Part shown: piece after piece, positions 52,396 through 60,233 of the stretch
How positions within the stretch are numbered: the stretch's first letter is position 1
How the letters are laid out: every line of letters begins with the position of its first letter
Assembly (NCBI RefSeq): GCF_001544015.1
Contig: NZ_AP014924.1
Location: 682,001-746,000, forward strand
DNA length: 64,000 nt
Origin: Limnochorda pilosa
GTDB lineage: Bacteria > Bacillota > Limnochordia > Limnochordales > Limnochordaceae
Direction: 5' to 3'
The notes under the pieces: generated by a model
Databases searched by the model: none
What the model was told of the DNA's origin: nothing
The model's input: only the letters and a program-made list of their open reading frames with translations
Translations under genes and position numbers: made by a program

Positions 52396-53339
52396 GGAGG
52401 TCCTCACAAGAGGCTGCCGTTTCGCTTTCGGTATGGATTGTGATTATCATCCTTGCATTGGTTGCCGTGCTGACCTCGGGTCTCGCTGCCCTGCTTCCGC
52501 TCCTCATCAAACGTGAGGCGAGTGCGGGCGTGGACTTCGTCAGCGCCGTGTTCCCGACCATGGTCGCGGTCTTGGTGGCGTTTCTGGCGCTGTGGGCAAG
52601 CCGCCTGCTCATGGAGGAGGCGAAACGAGAGGCTGCAAGGGACTTGGAGCTCGCCCAGATGCGCTCCGACCTCGCCCTGGCCCAGAAAGCCCGCGAGCAG
52701 CGCCACGACCTCCTGAACCACCTCACCGTGGTCTCCGCCCTCATCCAGACGGGCTCGGCGGACCAGGCGCTCGCCTATCTCAGGAGGGCCACGTACGAGC
52801 AGCCGGAGGAGGCCGCCTCCGGCGCACCCGCCGCCCAGATCGACCCCGGATTCATCCTCGGACTCATGGGGCAGAAGCTTGCTCAGGCGGCACGGGCGGG
52901 TGTTGCGCTCGAGATCCACGTCCAGAACGAATCGGACCACCTCTGCATTCCGGACGTGGTCGCAGCGCGCATCCTGGGCAACCTCACCGACAATGCGATC
53001 GATGCGGCGGGGGAGGCAGGGGAAGGAACGGGGAAGGTCACGGTGGAAATGGTGCTGTCAGCCGGGCGTTGCCGGTTTCGCGTGCGGAACAACGGCTCGG
53101 TCATCACTCAGCAGCAGCTCAGCCGGATCTTCGCGGCGGGGGAGAGCACCAAGGGCGGGCAGCACCAGGGGCTGGGACTGCACATCGTCCAGCAGCTCGT
53201 CCGGGAATACGAGGGTTCCCTGTGCGTCCAAAGCGACGCGTCGACGGGTACGGAGTTCGACGTGCGGTTCGAGCCGGGCACCCGCCTTGCGAAGAACGGT
53301 TCGGCTCACGGGGGGCTGCACCGCCCGTTCCACTGGTAG
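52392..53339 (+). CDS. sensor histidine kinase with SpoOB/AgrC-type phosphoacceptor
   Basis: A 315-residue kinase. Two helices (SLSVWIVIIILALVAVLTSG and VFPTMVAVLVAFLALWAS) lead into a coiled-coil linker. The phosphoacceptor EQRHDLLNHLTVVSALIQTG (His105 in RHDLLNHL) is the AgrC/SpoOB (HPK10) form. The ATP-binding domain has the N-box LGNLTDNAIDAAGEAGEGTG and the G-box KGGQHQGLGLHIVQQLVREY. GTG 52392 overlaps the membrane-protein stop. No response regulator follows: the next gene is a YbaK-type protein. Composition rises back to normal GC within this gene. Confidence 0.92.
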   Translation: MRRSSQEAAVSLSVWIVIIILALVAVLTSGLAALLPLLIKREASAGVDFVSAVFPTMVAVLVAFLALWASRLLMEEAKREAARDLELAQMRSDLALAQKAREQRHDLLNHLTVVSALIQTGSADQALAYLRRATYEQPEEAASGAPAAQIDPGFILGLMGQKLAQAARAGVALEIHVQNESDHLCIPDVVAARILGNLTDNAIDAAGEAGEGTGKVTVEMVLSAGRCRFRVRNNGSVITQQQLSRIFAAGESTKGGQHQGLGLHIVQQLVREYEGSLCVQSDASTGTEFDVRFEPGTRLAKNGSAHGGLHRPFHW

Positions 53340-53377
53340 GTCGCCTTGGGCGGACCCCCGGGGAGGTCGTCAGTGCG

Positions 53378-53848
53378 ATGAAGGAGGCCGCCCAGAGGGT
53401 CCAGCGAGCACTGCGGGCCGCTGGCATCGAAGCGGAGATCACCGAGTTCCCCCAGGGCACCCGTACGGCGGCCGAGGCCGCGGCGGCGATCGGCACCGAC
53501 GTGGCCCGGATCGTCAAGTCCCTGGTCTTCATGGCGGGGGACGTGCCTGTACTGGTGCTCACGTCGGGCGCCAACCGCGTGGACGAGGGGAAGCTGGCCC
53601 GCCTCACGGGTCAGGCGGTCCGCCGGGCCACCGCCGGCGAGGTCAGGGAGGCCACAGGGTTCGCCATCGGGGGCACCCCGCCTGTGGGCCACGCTCAACC
53701 CATCCCCGTGCTGGCGGATCAGGACCTCCTCCAGCACGAGATCGTCTGGGCCGCTGCGGGAACCCCGCAAACCGTCTTCCCCATCGCTCCGAAACGCCTG
53801 GTCGAGATCACGGGTGGCCGAGTGACCGACGTCAAGGAGGACCGCTGA
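53378..53848 (+). CDS. YbaK/ProX-type aminoacyl-tRNA deacylase
   Basis: A 156-residue editing-domain protein that hydrolyses mischarged tRNA (Cys- or Ala-tRNAPro in relatives). It has ALRAAGIEAEITEFPQGTRT, the family lysine in IVKSLVFMAGDVPVLVLTSG, ATAGEVREATGFAIGGTPPV and GHAQPIPVLADQDLLQHEIV. ATG 53378 has GGGGAGG 11 bases upstream. It is 38 bases after the kinase, but its high GC and housekeeping role suggest it is not part of the agr-like system. Confidence 0.92.
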   Translation: MKEAAQRVQRALRAAGIEAEITEFPQGTRTAAEAAAAIGTDVARIVKSLVFMAGDVPVLVLTSGANRVDEGKLARLTGQAVRRATAGEVREATGFAIGGTPPVGHAQPIPVLADQDLLQHEIVWAAAGTPQTVFPIAPKRLVEITGGRVTDVKEDR

Positions 53849-53896
53849 GCGCGAAGGGCGCACCGGGGATGGGGTCGGCCGCCCCTGCCGCTCCCT

Positions 53897-54133
53897 TCAC
53901 GGCTTCGGCTGCTGCATGGCCTGCTGGTAAACCTTGTACTGCGGCTCCTCCGCCTCCGTCTGGTTCACGCGGGAGCGCAGGGGCTGGATGATCTCACGGT
54001 CCATGACGTCGGCCAGGTGGCTGTAGAGGGCTTTGGCTTGAGGGTTCTCGGTGTCGAGGGCGAAGCTCTTGAACTGGGCCAGTGCTCCCTCGCACTGCAC
54101 GAGTGTCTGGTGGAGCTTGGTACCAACGGTCAT
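53897..54133 (-). CDS. DUF1657 protein
   Basis: A 78-residue all-helical protein. The opening TVGTKLHQTLVQCEGALAQF followed by KSFALDTENPQAKALYSHLA is the DUF1657 signature. In endospore formers such proteins are often encoded with SpoVA-type genes, suggesting a sporulation link, but none is adjacent here. ATG 54133 has GAGGAGG 7-8 bases upstream. Confidence 0.88.
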   Translation of the reverse strand: MTVGTKLHQTLVQCEGALAQFKSFALDTENPQAKALYSHLADVMDREIIQPLRSRVNQTEAEEPQYKVYQQAMQQPKP

Positions 54134-54299
54134 GGGTGTGCCTCCTCGGTGAAGGGTAAGGGACATGTAGCCCTCCAGAGTGTCTCCGGGTGGAGGGGCA
54201 TGCTCTCTAAGAAGGATTGCCGGGATTGACAGGTGCTGACGCCGCCGCAGCACGGATCGCCGGTAGGGCCCGGGGGGCCCGAGGCCTGCGGGCCCGACG

Positions 54300-54328
54300 T
54301 TGTCCCTCCGCCGCCCCTTTGCTATGAT
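54300..54328 (+). promoter_or_regulatory. promoter of the haem cluster
   Basis: TTGTCC (54300-54305), a 17-base spacer and TATGAT (54323-54328), 41 bases before the hemQ ATG. A GC-rich inverted repeat (GGGCCC-rich, about 54266-54296) precedes it but has no T-run. Confidence 0.65.
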
Positions 54329-54369
54329 GAGACTGTCCGCGGCGCCACACGAACGGAGGGACGGGCTCC

Positions 54370-55125
54370 ATGAACCAGGCTCCGGAGACGATCGAGGGCT
54401 GGTACGCCCTGCACGACATCCGCCAGGTGGACTGGGCGGCCTGGGAAGCGCTCTCGCCCCAGCAGCGGGATGCGGCGGTGGAGGAGGCGGTGCGCCACCT
54501 GGAGTGGGCCCTGAATCTGCAGGACGGCCCTGAGGGCAGCAGCGCCCTCTACAGCCTGCTGGGCCACAAGGGGGACCTGATGCTCCTTCACCTGCGCCCC
54601 ACCCTGAAGGAGCTGAACCGCCTGGAGCTCGAGTTGGACCGTACCCGCCTCGCCCAGGTCTCCCGGCGTACCTACTCGTTCGTCTCGGTCATCGAGCTGA
54701 GCACCTACGGGGCGGGCGGCCAGAAGGTGGAGGGTGACCCGCTCGACAACCCCTACTTGAAGAAGCGGCTCCACCTCCAGATCCCCGGCACCAGCCACGT
54801 CTGCTTCTACCCCATGAACAAGCGGCGGGGGGAGCGGGAGAACTGGTACCTCCTCCCCCCGGAGGAGCGGGCCGCCCTGATGCGGGACCATGGCGAGATC
54901 GGCCGCCGCTACGGCGACCGGGTGACCCAGATGATCACGGGAGCGGTGGGCCTTGACGACTGGGAGTGGGGGGTCACCCTCTTCGGGAACGACCCGCTGG
55001 CCTTCAAGAAGCTGGTCTACGAGATGCGCTTCGACGAGGCCAGCGCCCGGTATGCAGAGTTCGGGAGCTTCTTCGTGGGCGTCCGCCTCGAGCCGCGGGA
55101 GCTGCCTGGGTATCTGAGTCTGTAG
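54370..55125 (+). CDS. hemQ: coproheme decarboxylase HemQ (chlorite dismutase family)
   Basis: A 251-residue enzyme that makes haem b from coproheme, the last step of the coproporphyrin-dependent pathway. It has the Gram-positive HemQ marks: the catalytic Tyr147 in VCFYPMNKRRGERENWYLLP with Lys151, and the proximal haem ligand His174 in ALMRDHGEIGRRYGDRVTQM. The chlorite-dismutase arginine is not expected in this group. It is first in the cluster with hemE, hemH and hemY, behind its own promoter. Confidence 0.95.
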   Translation: MNQAPETIEGWYALHDIRQVDWAAWEALSPQQRDAAVEEAVRHLEWALNLQDGPEGSSALYSLLGHKGDLMLLHLRPTLKELNRLELELDRTRLAQVSRRTYSFVSVIELSTYGAGGQKVEGDPLDNPYLKKRLHLQIPGTSHVCFYPMNKRRGERENWYLLPPEERAALMRDHGEIGRRYGDRVTQMITGAVGLDDWEWGVTLFGNDPLAFKKLVYEMRFDEASARYAEFGSFFVGVRLEPRELPGYLSL

Positions 55126-55180
55126 GGCGGTCGCCCCGTAGGCGCAGAGCCCGGGGCTCGTCCGGCGAGAGGGCGTTGGG

Positions 55181-56335
55181 ATGAGAAGCGAACGGTTCCT
55201 GCGGGCGTGCCGGCGCCAGCCGGTGGACGGCGCGCCCGTCTGGCTCATGCGGCAGGCCGGCCGATACCTGCCCGAGTATCGCACCATCCGGAGCAAGCAC
55301 GATTTCCTCACCATGGCTCGCACCCCTGAGCTCGCGGCCCAGGTGACCCTCCTGCCCGTGGAGCGGGTCCACGTGGACGCGGCCATCCTCTTCGCCGACA
55401 TCCTGCTGCCGCTGGACGCGCTGGGGCTGGGCGTCGCCTTCACCAAGGAAGACGGCCCCGCCGTCGCCCATCCCATCCGGTCCGATCGGGACGTGGCAGC
55501 CCTGCCCCCCTTCGATCCCCACGAGCAGATGGGGTACGTGCTGGAGACGATCCGCGTGGTGCGGAGGGAGCTGGAGGGAAAGGTTCCCCTGATCGGCTTC
55601 GCCGGAGCTCCCTTCACCCTCGCCAGCTACGCGGTGGAGGGGGGCGCCTCACGCGACTACCGCCGCTGCAAGGAGATGATGTGGAAGGCGCCCCAGGTCT
55701 GGCAGGCGTTGATGGAGCGCCTGGCCGACGTGACCCTCGCCTACCTGCGGGCCCAGGTGGAGGCGGGCGCCCAGGCGGTGCAGATCTTCGACTCCTGGGT
55801 TGGAGCCCTGAGCCCCGACGACTACCGGGAGCACGTGCTGCCCCACTCCCGCCGGGTCCTGGACGGGCTGCGGGCCACGGGCGTGCCGGTGATCCATTTC
55901 GCCGTCCAGGCCTCCGGCTACCTGGAGCTCATCAAGGAGGCCGGGGGCGACGTGATCGGCCTGGACTGGCGGGTGGACATCGGGGAGGCCCGGCGCCGGC
56001 TGGGACCCGACGTGGCCGTGCAGGGCAACCTGGACCCCATGGCGCTCCTGGCCCCGCCGCCCGTGATCGAGGCCAAGGTGGCGCGGCTCCTCGAGCGGGG
56101 CGGGAGCCTCAGCGGCCTGCCTGGGCACGTGGTGAACCTGGGACACGGCGTGCTGCCCGATACGCCCGTGGAGCACGTGATCACGATGGTGGAGGCGGTC
56201 CACCGGCTCAGCCGCAACCCGGCGGCCACGGCGCAGGTGAAGGGGGAAGGCCGCCCCGCGGAGAGGGAGGACCGCACGGTGCAGGAAGAAGGCCGGTCGG
56301 GGGAGGGGCGGGGCGGATGGACGCGGTCCTCCTGA
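55181..56335 (+). CDS. hemE: uroporphyrinogen decarboxylase
   Basis: A 384-residue enzyme that turns uroporphyrinogen III into coproporphyrinogen III. It opens FLRACRRQPVDGAPVWLMRQ then AGRYLPEYR, the conserved arginine motif, and has the active-site Asp in AAILFADILLPLDALGLGV, GFAGAPFTLASYAVEGG and GLDWRVDIGEARRRLG. About 35 charged residues after VEAVHRLSRNPAATAQV extend beyond the normal end and overlap the hemH start by 19 bases. ATG 55181 follows GGCGTTGGG, a weak site. Confidence 0.96.
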   Translation: MRSERFLRACRRQPVDGAPVWLMRQAGRYLPEYRTIRSKHDFLTMARTPELAAQVTLLPVERVHVDAAILFADILLPLDALGLGVAFTKEDGPAVAHPIRSDRDVAALPPFDPHEQMGYVLETIRVVRRELEGKVPLIGFAGAPFTLASYAVEGGASRDYRRCKEMMWKAPQVWQALMERLADVTLAYLRAQVEAGAQAVQIFDSWVGALSPDDYREHVLPHSRRVLDGLRATGVPVIHFAVQASGYLELIKEAGGDVIGLDWRVDIGEARRRLGPDVAVQGNLDPMALLAPPPVIEAKVARLLERGGSLSGLPGHVVNLGHGVLPDTPVEHVITMVEAVHRLSRNPAATAQVKGEGRPAEREDRTVQEEGRSGEGRGGWTRSS

Positions 56336-57243
56336 TGGCCTTCGGCGGCCCCGAGTCACTGGAAGAGATCCCAGGGTTTCTGCGGAGCCTGATGGGGCGC
56401 ACGCCCCCGCCGAGGGTGGAGCACGAGGTCATCGAGCGCTACCACAGGCTCGGTGGGCGCTCACCCCTGCCCGAGGTGACCCGGCGCCAGGCCGAGGCGC
56501 TGGCCGGCGAGCTGGCCCGCCGGGGCCGGCCCCTTCGCGTCTACGTGGGCATGCAGCACGCGCGGCCCACCATCGGCGAGGCTTTCGATCGCATGGAGAC
56601 CGACGGCGTCACCCGCCTGGTGGCCGTCAGCCTGGCCCCCTACCGGGCCCAGGCCAGTACCCAGGCGTACGAGGAGCGGGTGCAACGGGAGGTGGCCGAG
56701 CGCGGGTCCGGGATGGAGGTGCGCTTCCCCGGCGACTGGTACCTGCACCCCCGCTACGTGGAGGCGCTGGCCCAGCGGCTGGAGGAGGCCTGGAGCCACC
56801 TCTCCCCGCCGGAGCGGGCCCAGGTGCCCGTGATCTTCAGCGCCCACAGCCTGCCGGTGCGCTTCGTGGAGCAGGGGGACCCCTACGTGGAGCAGCTCGA
56901 GCAGACAGCCTCAGCGATCGCAGAACGCCTCGCGGGGGTTCCGTTCCCCTGGGAGTTGGCCTTCCAGAGCCAGGGCCAGGCCTCGACCGAGCCTTGGCTC
57001 GGCCCCGCCGTGGAGGAGGTCATGGACCGCCTGCACGCCCAGGGGCACCGGCGGGTGGTGGTGGATCCCATCGGCTTCGTCACGGACCACCTGGAAACCC
57101 TTTACGATAACGACGTCCTCCACCGGGAGCACGCCGCCCGGTTGGGCCTCGACTTCATCCGGGTGCGCTGCCCGAACCTGCAGCCCCGGTTCATCGAGGC
57201 CCTGGCGGACCTGGTGCTGGAGACGGCGGGGTGGGCAGCATGA
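56317..57243 (+). CDS. hemH: coproporphyrin ferrochelatase
   Basis: A 308-residue chelatase that inserts iron into coproporphyrin III. It has VLLMAFGGPESLEEIPGFLR, the Gram-positive GMQHARPTIGEAFDRM, the active-site His in VIFSAHSLPVRFVEQGDPY and LAFQSQGQASTEPWLGP, and the metal-path VDPIGFVTDHLETLYDNDV. ATG 56317 lies inside the end of hemE, and its stop overlaps hemY (ATGA), so hemE-hemH-hemY are tightly coupled. Confidence 0.95.
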   Translation: MDAVLLMAFGGPESLEEIPGFLRSLMGRTPPPRVEHEVIERYHRLGGRSPLPEVTRRQAEALAGELARRGRPLRVYVGMQHARPTIGEAFDRMETDGVTRLVAVSLAPYRAQASTQAYEERVQREVAERGSGMEVRFPGDWYLHPRYVEALAQRLEEAWSHLSPPERAQVPVIFSAHSLPVRFVEQGDPYVEQLEQTASAIAERLAGVPFPWELAFQSQGQASTEPWLGPAVEEVMDRLHAQGHRRVVVDPIGFVTDHLETLYDNDVLHREHAARLGLDFIRVRCPNLQPRFIEALADLVLETAGWAA

Positions 57244-58709
57244 CCGATCGTTCCGGCGAAGCCCTCGACCTGGTGGTGGTGGGCGGCGGCGTGGCCGGGC
57301 TGGCCGCGGCCGTGGAGGCGACCGGGCAGACCGGCCGGGAGGGGTGCCCCCTTTCGGTGGCTGTGCTGGAGGCCTCGGGCAGGCCTGGCGGGAAGGTGCT
57401 CACCACGGAGGAGCAGGGCTACCTGGTGGAGGCGGGGCCGGACAGCTTCGTCACCAGCAAGCCCGGCGTGCTGGAGATGGCCCGCCGTCTGGGCCTGGAG
57501 AAAGAGCTGCTCCCCCAGGGTACCAACGGGTCGTACGTCTGGTCGCGGGGCCAGCTCCACCGCCTGCCGGAAGGGTTGTTCCTCCTGGTGCCCAGCCGCT
57601 TCCTCCCTTTCGTGACCTCCTCGCTCCTCTCGTGGCCGGGCAAGCTCCGCATGGCGCTGGACCTGGTCATCCCGCCCCGCTACGGCGAGGCTGACGAGAG
57701 CCTGGAGCACTTCGTGCTGCGCCGGCTGGGCCGGGAGGCCCTGGAAAGGCTGGCCGAGCCGCTGGTGGCCGGCATCCACGCCGGCGACCCCGCCACCATG
57801 AGCGTGCGGGCGACCTTCCCACGCTTCATCAAGATGGAGCAGCAGCACGGCGGCTTGGTCCGGGCGGCTCTCGCGGCCCGGGTGGAAGGGAGGCGCAGGC
57901 GCCGGAGCGCGGCCGCAGTACGGGGGGCGGCTCCCGGCCCCCGCCGGACCTTCTTCATGAGCTTCCGGCAGGGCCTCGAGAGCCTGCCGCGCGCCATGGC
58001 CGCCGCCCTGCCCCCAGGCTGCCTTCGGTTGGAGACGAGGGTGGATCGGCTCGAGCCGTTGCCCGCGGGCTTCCGGATTCACCTGGAGGGCGGGCAGGCC
58101 CTAGAGACGCGGGGGCTCGTCCTGGCCACACCCGCCGCGGAGACCGCCCGGCTCCTCCGCCCCCTGGACCCCGCGGCCGCAGACCTGGTGGCGTCGATCC
58201 CCCAGGTCTCCACGGCCACGGTCACCCTGGCCTACCGCCGGGAGCAGATCCCGCGGGCTCTGGCGGGCTCCGGCTTCGTGGTCCCGTCGGTGGAGGGCCG
58301 GAAGATCATGGGCCTCACCTACCTCTCCCGGAAGTGGCCCCGGCCCCAGCCGGACCCGGACGTGGAGGTGCTACGGGCCTTCGTGGGGGGCGCCGGGCAC
58401 CAGGACCTGGTGGAGGCACCCCGGGAGGCGCTGGTCCAGGCGGTGCGGGAGGAGCTTCGAACGATGCTGGGCATCGAGGCTCCGCCCCTCTTCGCCCGCA
58501 CGTTCGCCTGGCCCCGTGCCATGCACCAGTACACCGTGGGGCACCTGGAGCGGGTGGAACGCCTGGAGGCCCGGGCGGCCATGTTTCCTGGGCTGGCCCT
58601 GGCCGGGGCCGCCTACCGTGGGGTGGGGCTGCCCGATTGCATCGAAAGCGGCCTTCAGGCGGCAAGGAAGGCGCTGGCGACGTCGCCGGCCCCGTCTCTC
58701 GTCGGATAG
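57240..58709 (+). CDS. hemY: coproporphyrinogen III oxidase, HemY/CgoX type
   Basis: A 489-residue FAD enzyme oxidising coproporphyrinogen III to coproporphyrin III in this pathway. The FAD loop is VVVGGGVAGLAAAVEATG, with VLEASGRPGGKVLTTEEQGY, EAGPDSFVTSKPGVLEM and the C-terminal FAD segment GLALAGAAYRGVGLPDCIES. A short arginine/alanine-rich insert (around residue 215-235) is specific to this copy. The ATG overlaps the hemH stop. Confidence 0.95.
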   Translation: MTDRSGEALDLVVVGGGVAGLAAAVEATGQTGREGCPLSVAVLEASGRPGGKVLTTEEQGYLVEAGPDSFVTSKPGVLEMARRLGLEKELLPQGTNGSYVWSRGQLHRLPEGLFLLVPSRFLPFVTSSLLSWPGKLRMALDLVIPPRYGEADESLEHFVLRRLGREALERLAEPLVAGIHAGDPATMSVRATFPRFIKMEQQHGGLVRAALAARVEGRRRRRSAAAVRGAAPGPRRTFFMSFRQGLESLPRAMAAALPPGCLRLETRVDRLEPLPAGFRIHLEGGQALETRGLVLATPAAETARLLRPLDPAAADLVASIPQVSTATVTLAYRREQIPRALAGSGFVVPSVEGRKIMGLTYLSRKWPRPQPDPDVEVLRAFVGGAGHQDLVEAPREALVQAVREELRTMLGIEAPPLFARTFAWPRAMHQYTVGHLERVERLEARAAMFPGLALAGAAYRGVGLPDCIESGLQAARKALATSPAPSLVG

Positions 58710-58768
58710 ATCGTTGGAAAGAGCGCGTTTCGTCTCACAGGATCCGAAAAGCGGCCGATAAGGAGGAT

Positions 58769-58891
58769 ATGGGACGTCATCGCACGGTGCGGGCCTGGCC
58801 CAGCCGAAAGCGGCCTGCACCGGTGCTGGCGGGGGCCTGCACGGCTGGGCGCCGGGCGGGTCCTGTCGCCTTATCGGGGGGAGCCGCATGA
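58769..58891 (+). CDS. candidate small ORF coupled to the HD-GYP gene
   Basis: A 40-codon frame (MGRHRTVRAWPSRKRPAPVL, then an Ala/Gly-rich end) with AAGGAGG 2 bases before its ATG and its stop overlapping the ATG of the HD-GYP gene (ATGA). CCGATAAGG (58755-58763), just before the ribosome site, and CCTTATCGG (58869-58877), beside the HD-GYP ribosome site, could pair. It could be a leader peptide controlling access to the downstream site. The product is very basic at its start and has no recognised family; coding status is uncertain. Confidence 0.4.
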   Translation: MGRHRTVRAWPSRKRPAPVLAGACTAGRRAGPVALSGGAA

Positions 58892-59652
58892 GCGCTGAGG
58901 CAGACGCACTGGCTGGAGCAGGCTCCCCCGGCGCGCCGGCCCGGCTGGCCGGGCCCGCATGGCGAGACGACGCGGATCCCGAGCTTGGAGAGCTCCTCCG
59001 TGAGCGGGCCGAGCTGCTCCGCACCAACGAGGCGCTTTCGGCCGCCCTGCGAGAGCTCTCGGCGATCTACGAGGCCACCCTCTCGATCCTGGCCACCACC
59101 ATCGACCTGCGCGACCGGGAGGCCGACGGCCACTCGCGGCGGGTGGCCGCGTACACCGTTCGGCTGGCCCGGGAGGTGGGCGTCCACGAGCCCCGGGAGC
59201 TCGACGAGCTGCGGCGGGCCGCGCTCCTGCACGACATCGGCAAGGCGGGCATCTCCGACCAGATCCTGCTCAAGCCCGGGCGCCTGAACGAGCAGGAGTG
59301 GCGGATCGTCCGCACGCACCCCGTCCTGGGGTACCGCATGCTACGCCGTACGCCCCGGCTGGAGCGGGCGGCCGAGCTCGCGTACACCCACCACGAGCGG
59401 TGGGACGGTACGGGCTATCCCCGGGGCCTGCGGGGTGAGGCCATCCCCATGGGCGCGCGCCTTTTCGCCGTCGCCGACGTCTTCGACGCCCTCACCTCAG
59501 ACCGCCCCTACCGCACCGCGATCGACCTGGAGCAAGCCGCGGCCGAGATCGCCCGGGGCCGGGGCTCCCACTTCGACCCGCAGGTGGTGGACGCCTTCCT
59601 GAGGGTCCCCCTGCCCGAGTGGGCCCAGATCCGGCGGGGTCTCATAGCCTGA
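58888..59652 (+). CDS. HD-GYP domain protein, putative c-di-GMP phosphodiesterase
   Basis: A 254-residue protein. An N-terminal acidic coiled segment (LGELLRERAELLRTNEALSA) leads into an HD-GYP domain: EADGHSRRVAAYTVRLAREV, LLHDIGKAGISDQILLKPG, THHERWDGTGYPRGLRGEAI and ADVFDALTSDRPYR. All metal-binding His/Asp residues of the core are present, so hydrolysis of c-di-GMP (or cGAMP) is likely. No sensory domain is attached. Its ATG overlaps the small upstream frame. Confidence 0.92.
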   Translation: MSAEADALAGAGSPGAPARLAGPAWRDDADPELGELLRERAELLRTNEALSAALRELSAIYEATLSILATTIDLRDREADGHSRRVAAYTVRLAREVGVHEPRELDELRRAALLHDIGKAGISDQILLKPGRLNEQEWRIVRTHPVLGYRMLRRTPRLERAAELAYTHHERWDGTGYPRGLRGEAIPMGARLFAVADVFDALTSDRPYRTAIDLEQAAAEIARGRGSHFDPQVVDAFLRVPLPEWAQIRRGLIA

Positions 59653-59666
59653 CGCGCCGGCCGCGC

Positions 59667-60233
59667 TCACGCCCCCCACCGTTCCCGGGCCGCCCGCACC
59701 GCCACCTCCACCGCCTCCAGGGCCGTCTCGCACGGCACCAGACGGCCGCGCCCGCCCCATCCTTCGGCCGCGGATCCCGCCCGCCCGGCGGTCTCGCCGG
59801 GGGGCGCGAAACGCCAGGTGTCCAGCGCCGCCACGGTCCGGCCCAGGCGCAGCGCGAGGGCCACCTCCGAGAGGGTGCCGTAGCCTCCCCCGATGGCGAT
59901 GAGGCTGTCCGCTGCCCGGGCGAGGAGGGCGTTCCGCATCTCGCCCATCCCGGTGGCCACGGCCCAGGTGAGGTACGGGTTGCCGCTGCGGCGGTCCGCA
60001 CCGGGCAGAAGCCCGATCACGGTCCCCCCCGCATCGGATGCGCCCCGGGAGACGTGTTCCATCACGCCCTCCAGGCCGCCGCACAGGATGAGCGCGGCCC
60101 GCTCGGCCAGCAGGCGGCCTACCTCCCGGGCCAGCGCGGCCTGGCGCTCGGAGCACGACGAGCCGCCCACTACGGCCACGTAGGGCACCCACTGGGGCTC
60201 ATGGGGGTGCGGGCGGCCTCGGGGCTGGGTCAT
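59667..60233 (-). CDS. LOG family (TIGR00725-like) nucleotide-binding protein
   Basis: A 188-residue Rossmann-like protein of the lysine-decarboxylase-like (LOG) superfamily. It has VPYVAVVGGSSCSERQAALA, ILCGGLEGVMEHVSRGASDA, GLLPGADRRSGNPYLTWAV, MRNALLARAADSLIAIGGGY and GTLSEVALALRLG. The usual PGGxGTxxE motif appears in the variant form GGGYGTLSE. Relatives release free bases from nucleoside monophosphates, but this subgroup is uncharacterised. The ATG overlaps the stop of the isochorismatase gene (ATGA). Confidence 0.88.
   Translation of the reverse strand: MTQPRGRPHPHEPQWVPYVAVVGGSSCSERQAALAREVGRLLAERAALILCGGLEGVMEHVSRGASDAGGTVIGLLPGADRRSGNPYLTWAVATGMGEMRNALLARAADSLIAIGGGYGTLSEVALALRLGRTVAALDTWRFAPPGETAGRAGSAAEGWGGRGRLVPCETALEAVEVAVRAARERWGA

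Noticed and set aside
53378-53848. YbaK-type gene as the missing effector of the agr-like system
   Set aside because: It is a tRNA-editing protein family with no DNA-binding or receiver domain, and its base composition matches the chromosome rather than the island.
54260-54300. GC-rich hairpin before the haem cluster as a terminator
   Set aside because: The stem is strong but no T-run follows and the hemQ promoter starts right after it.
58710-58887. c-di-GMP riboswitch upstream of the HD-GYP gene
   Set aside because: The conserved GEMM core sequences are not present; the small frame and pairing repeats explain the region better.
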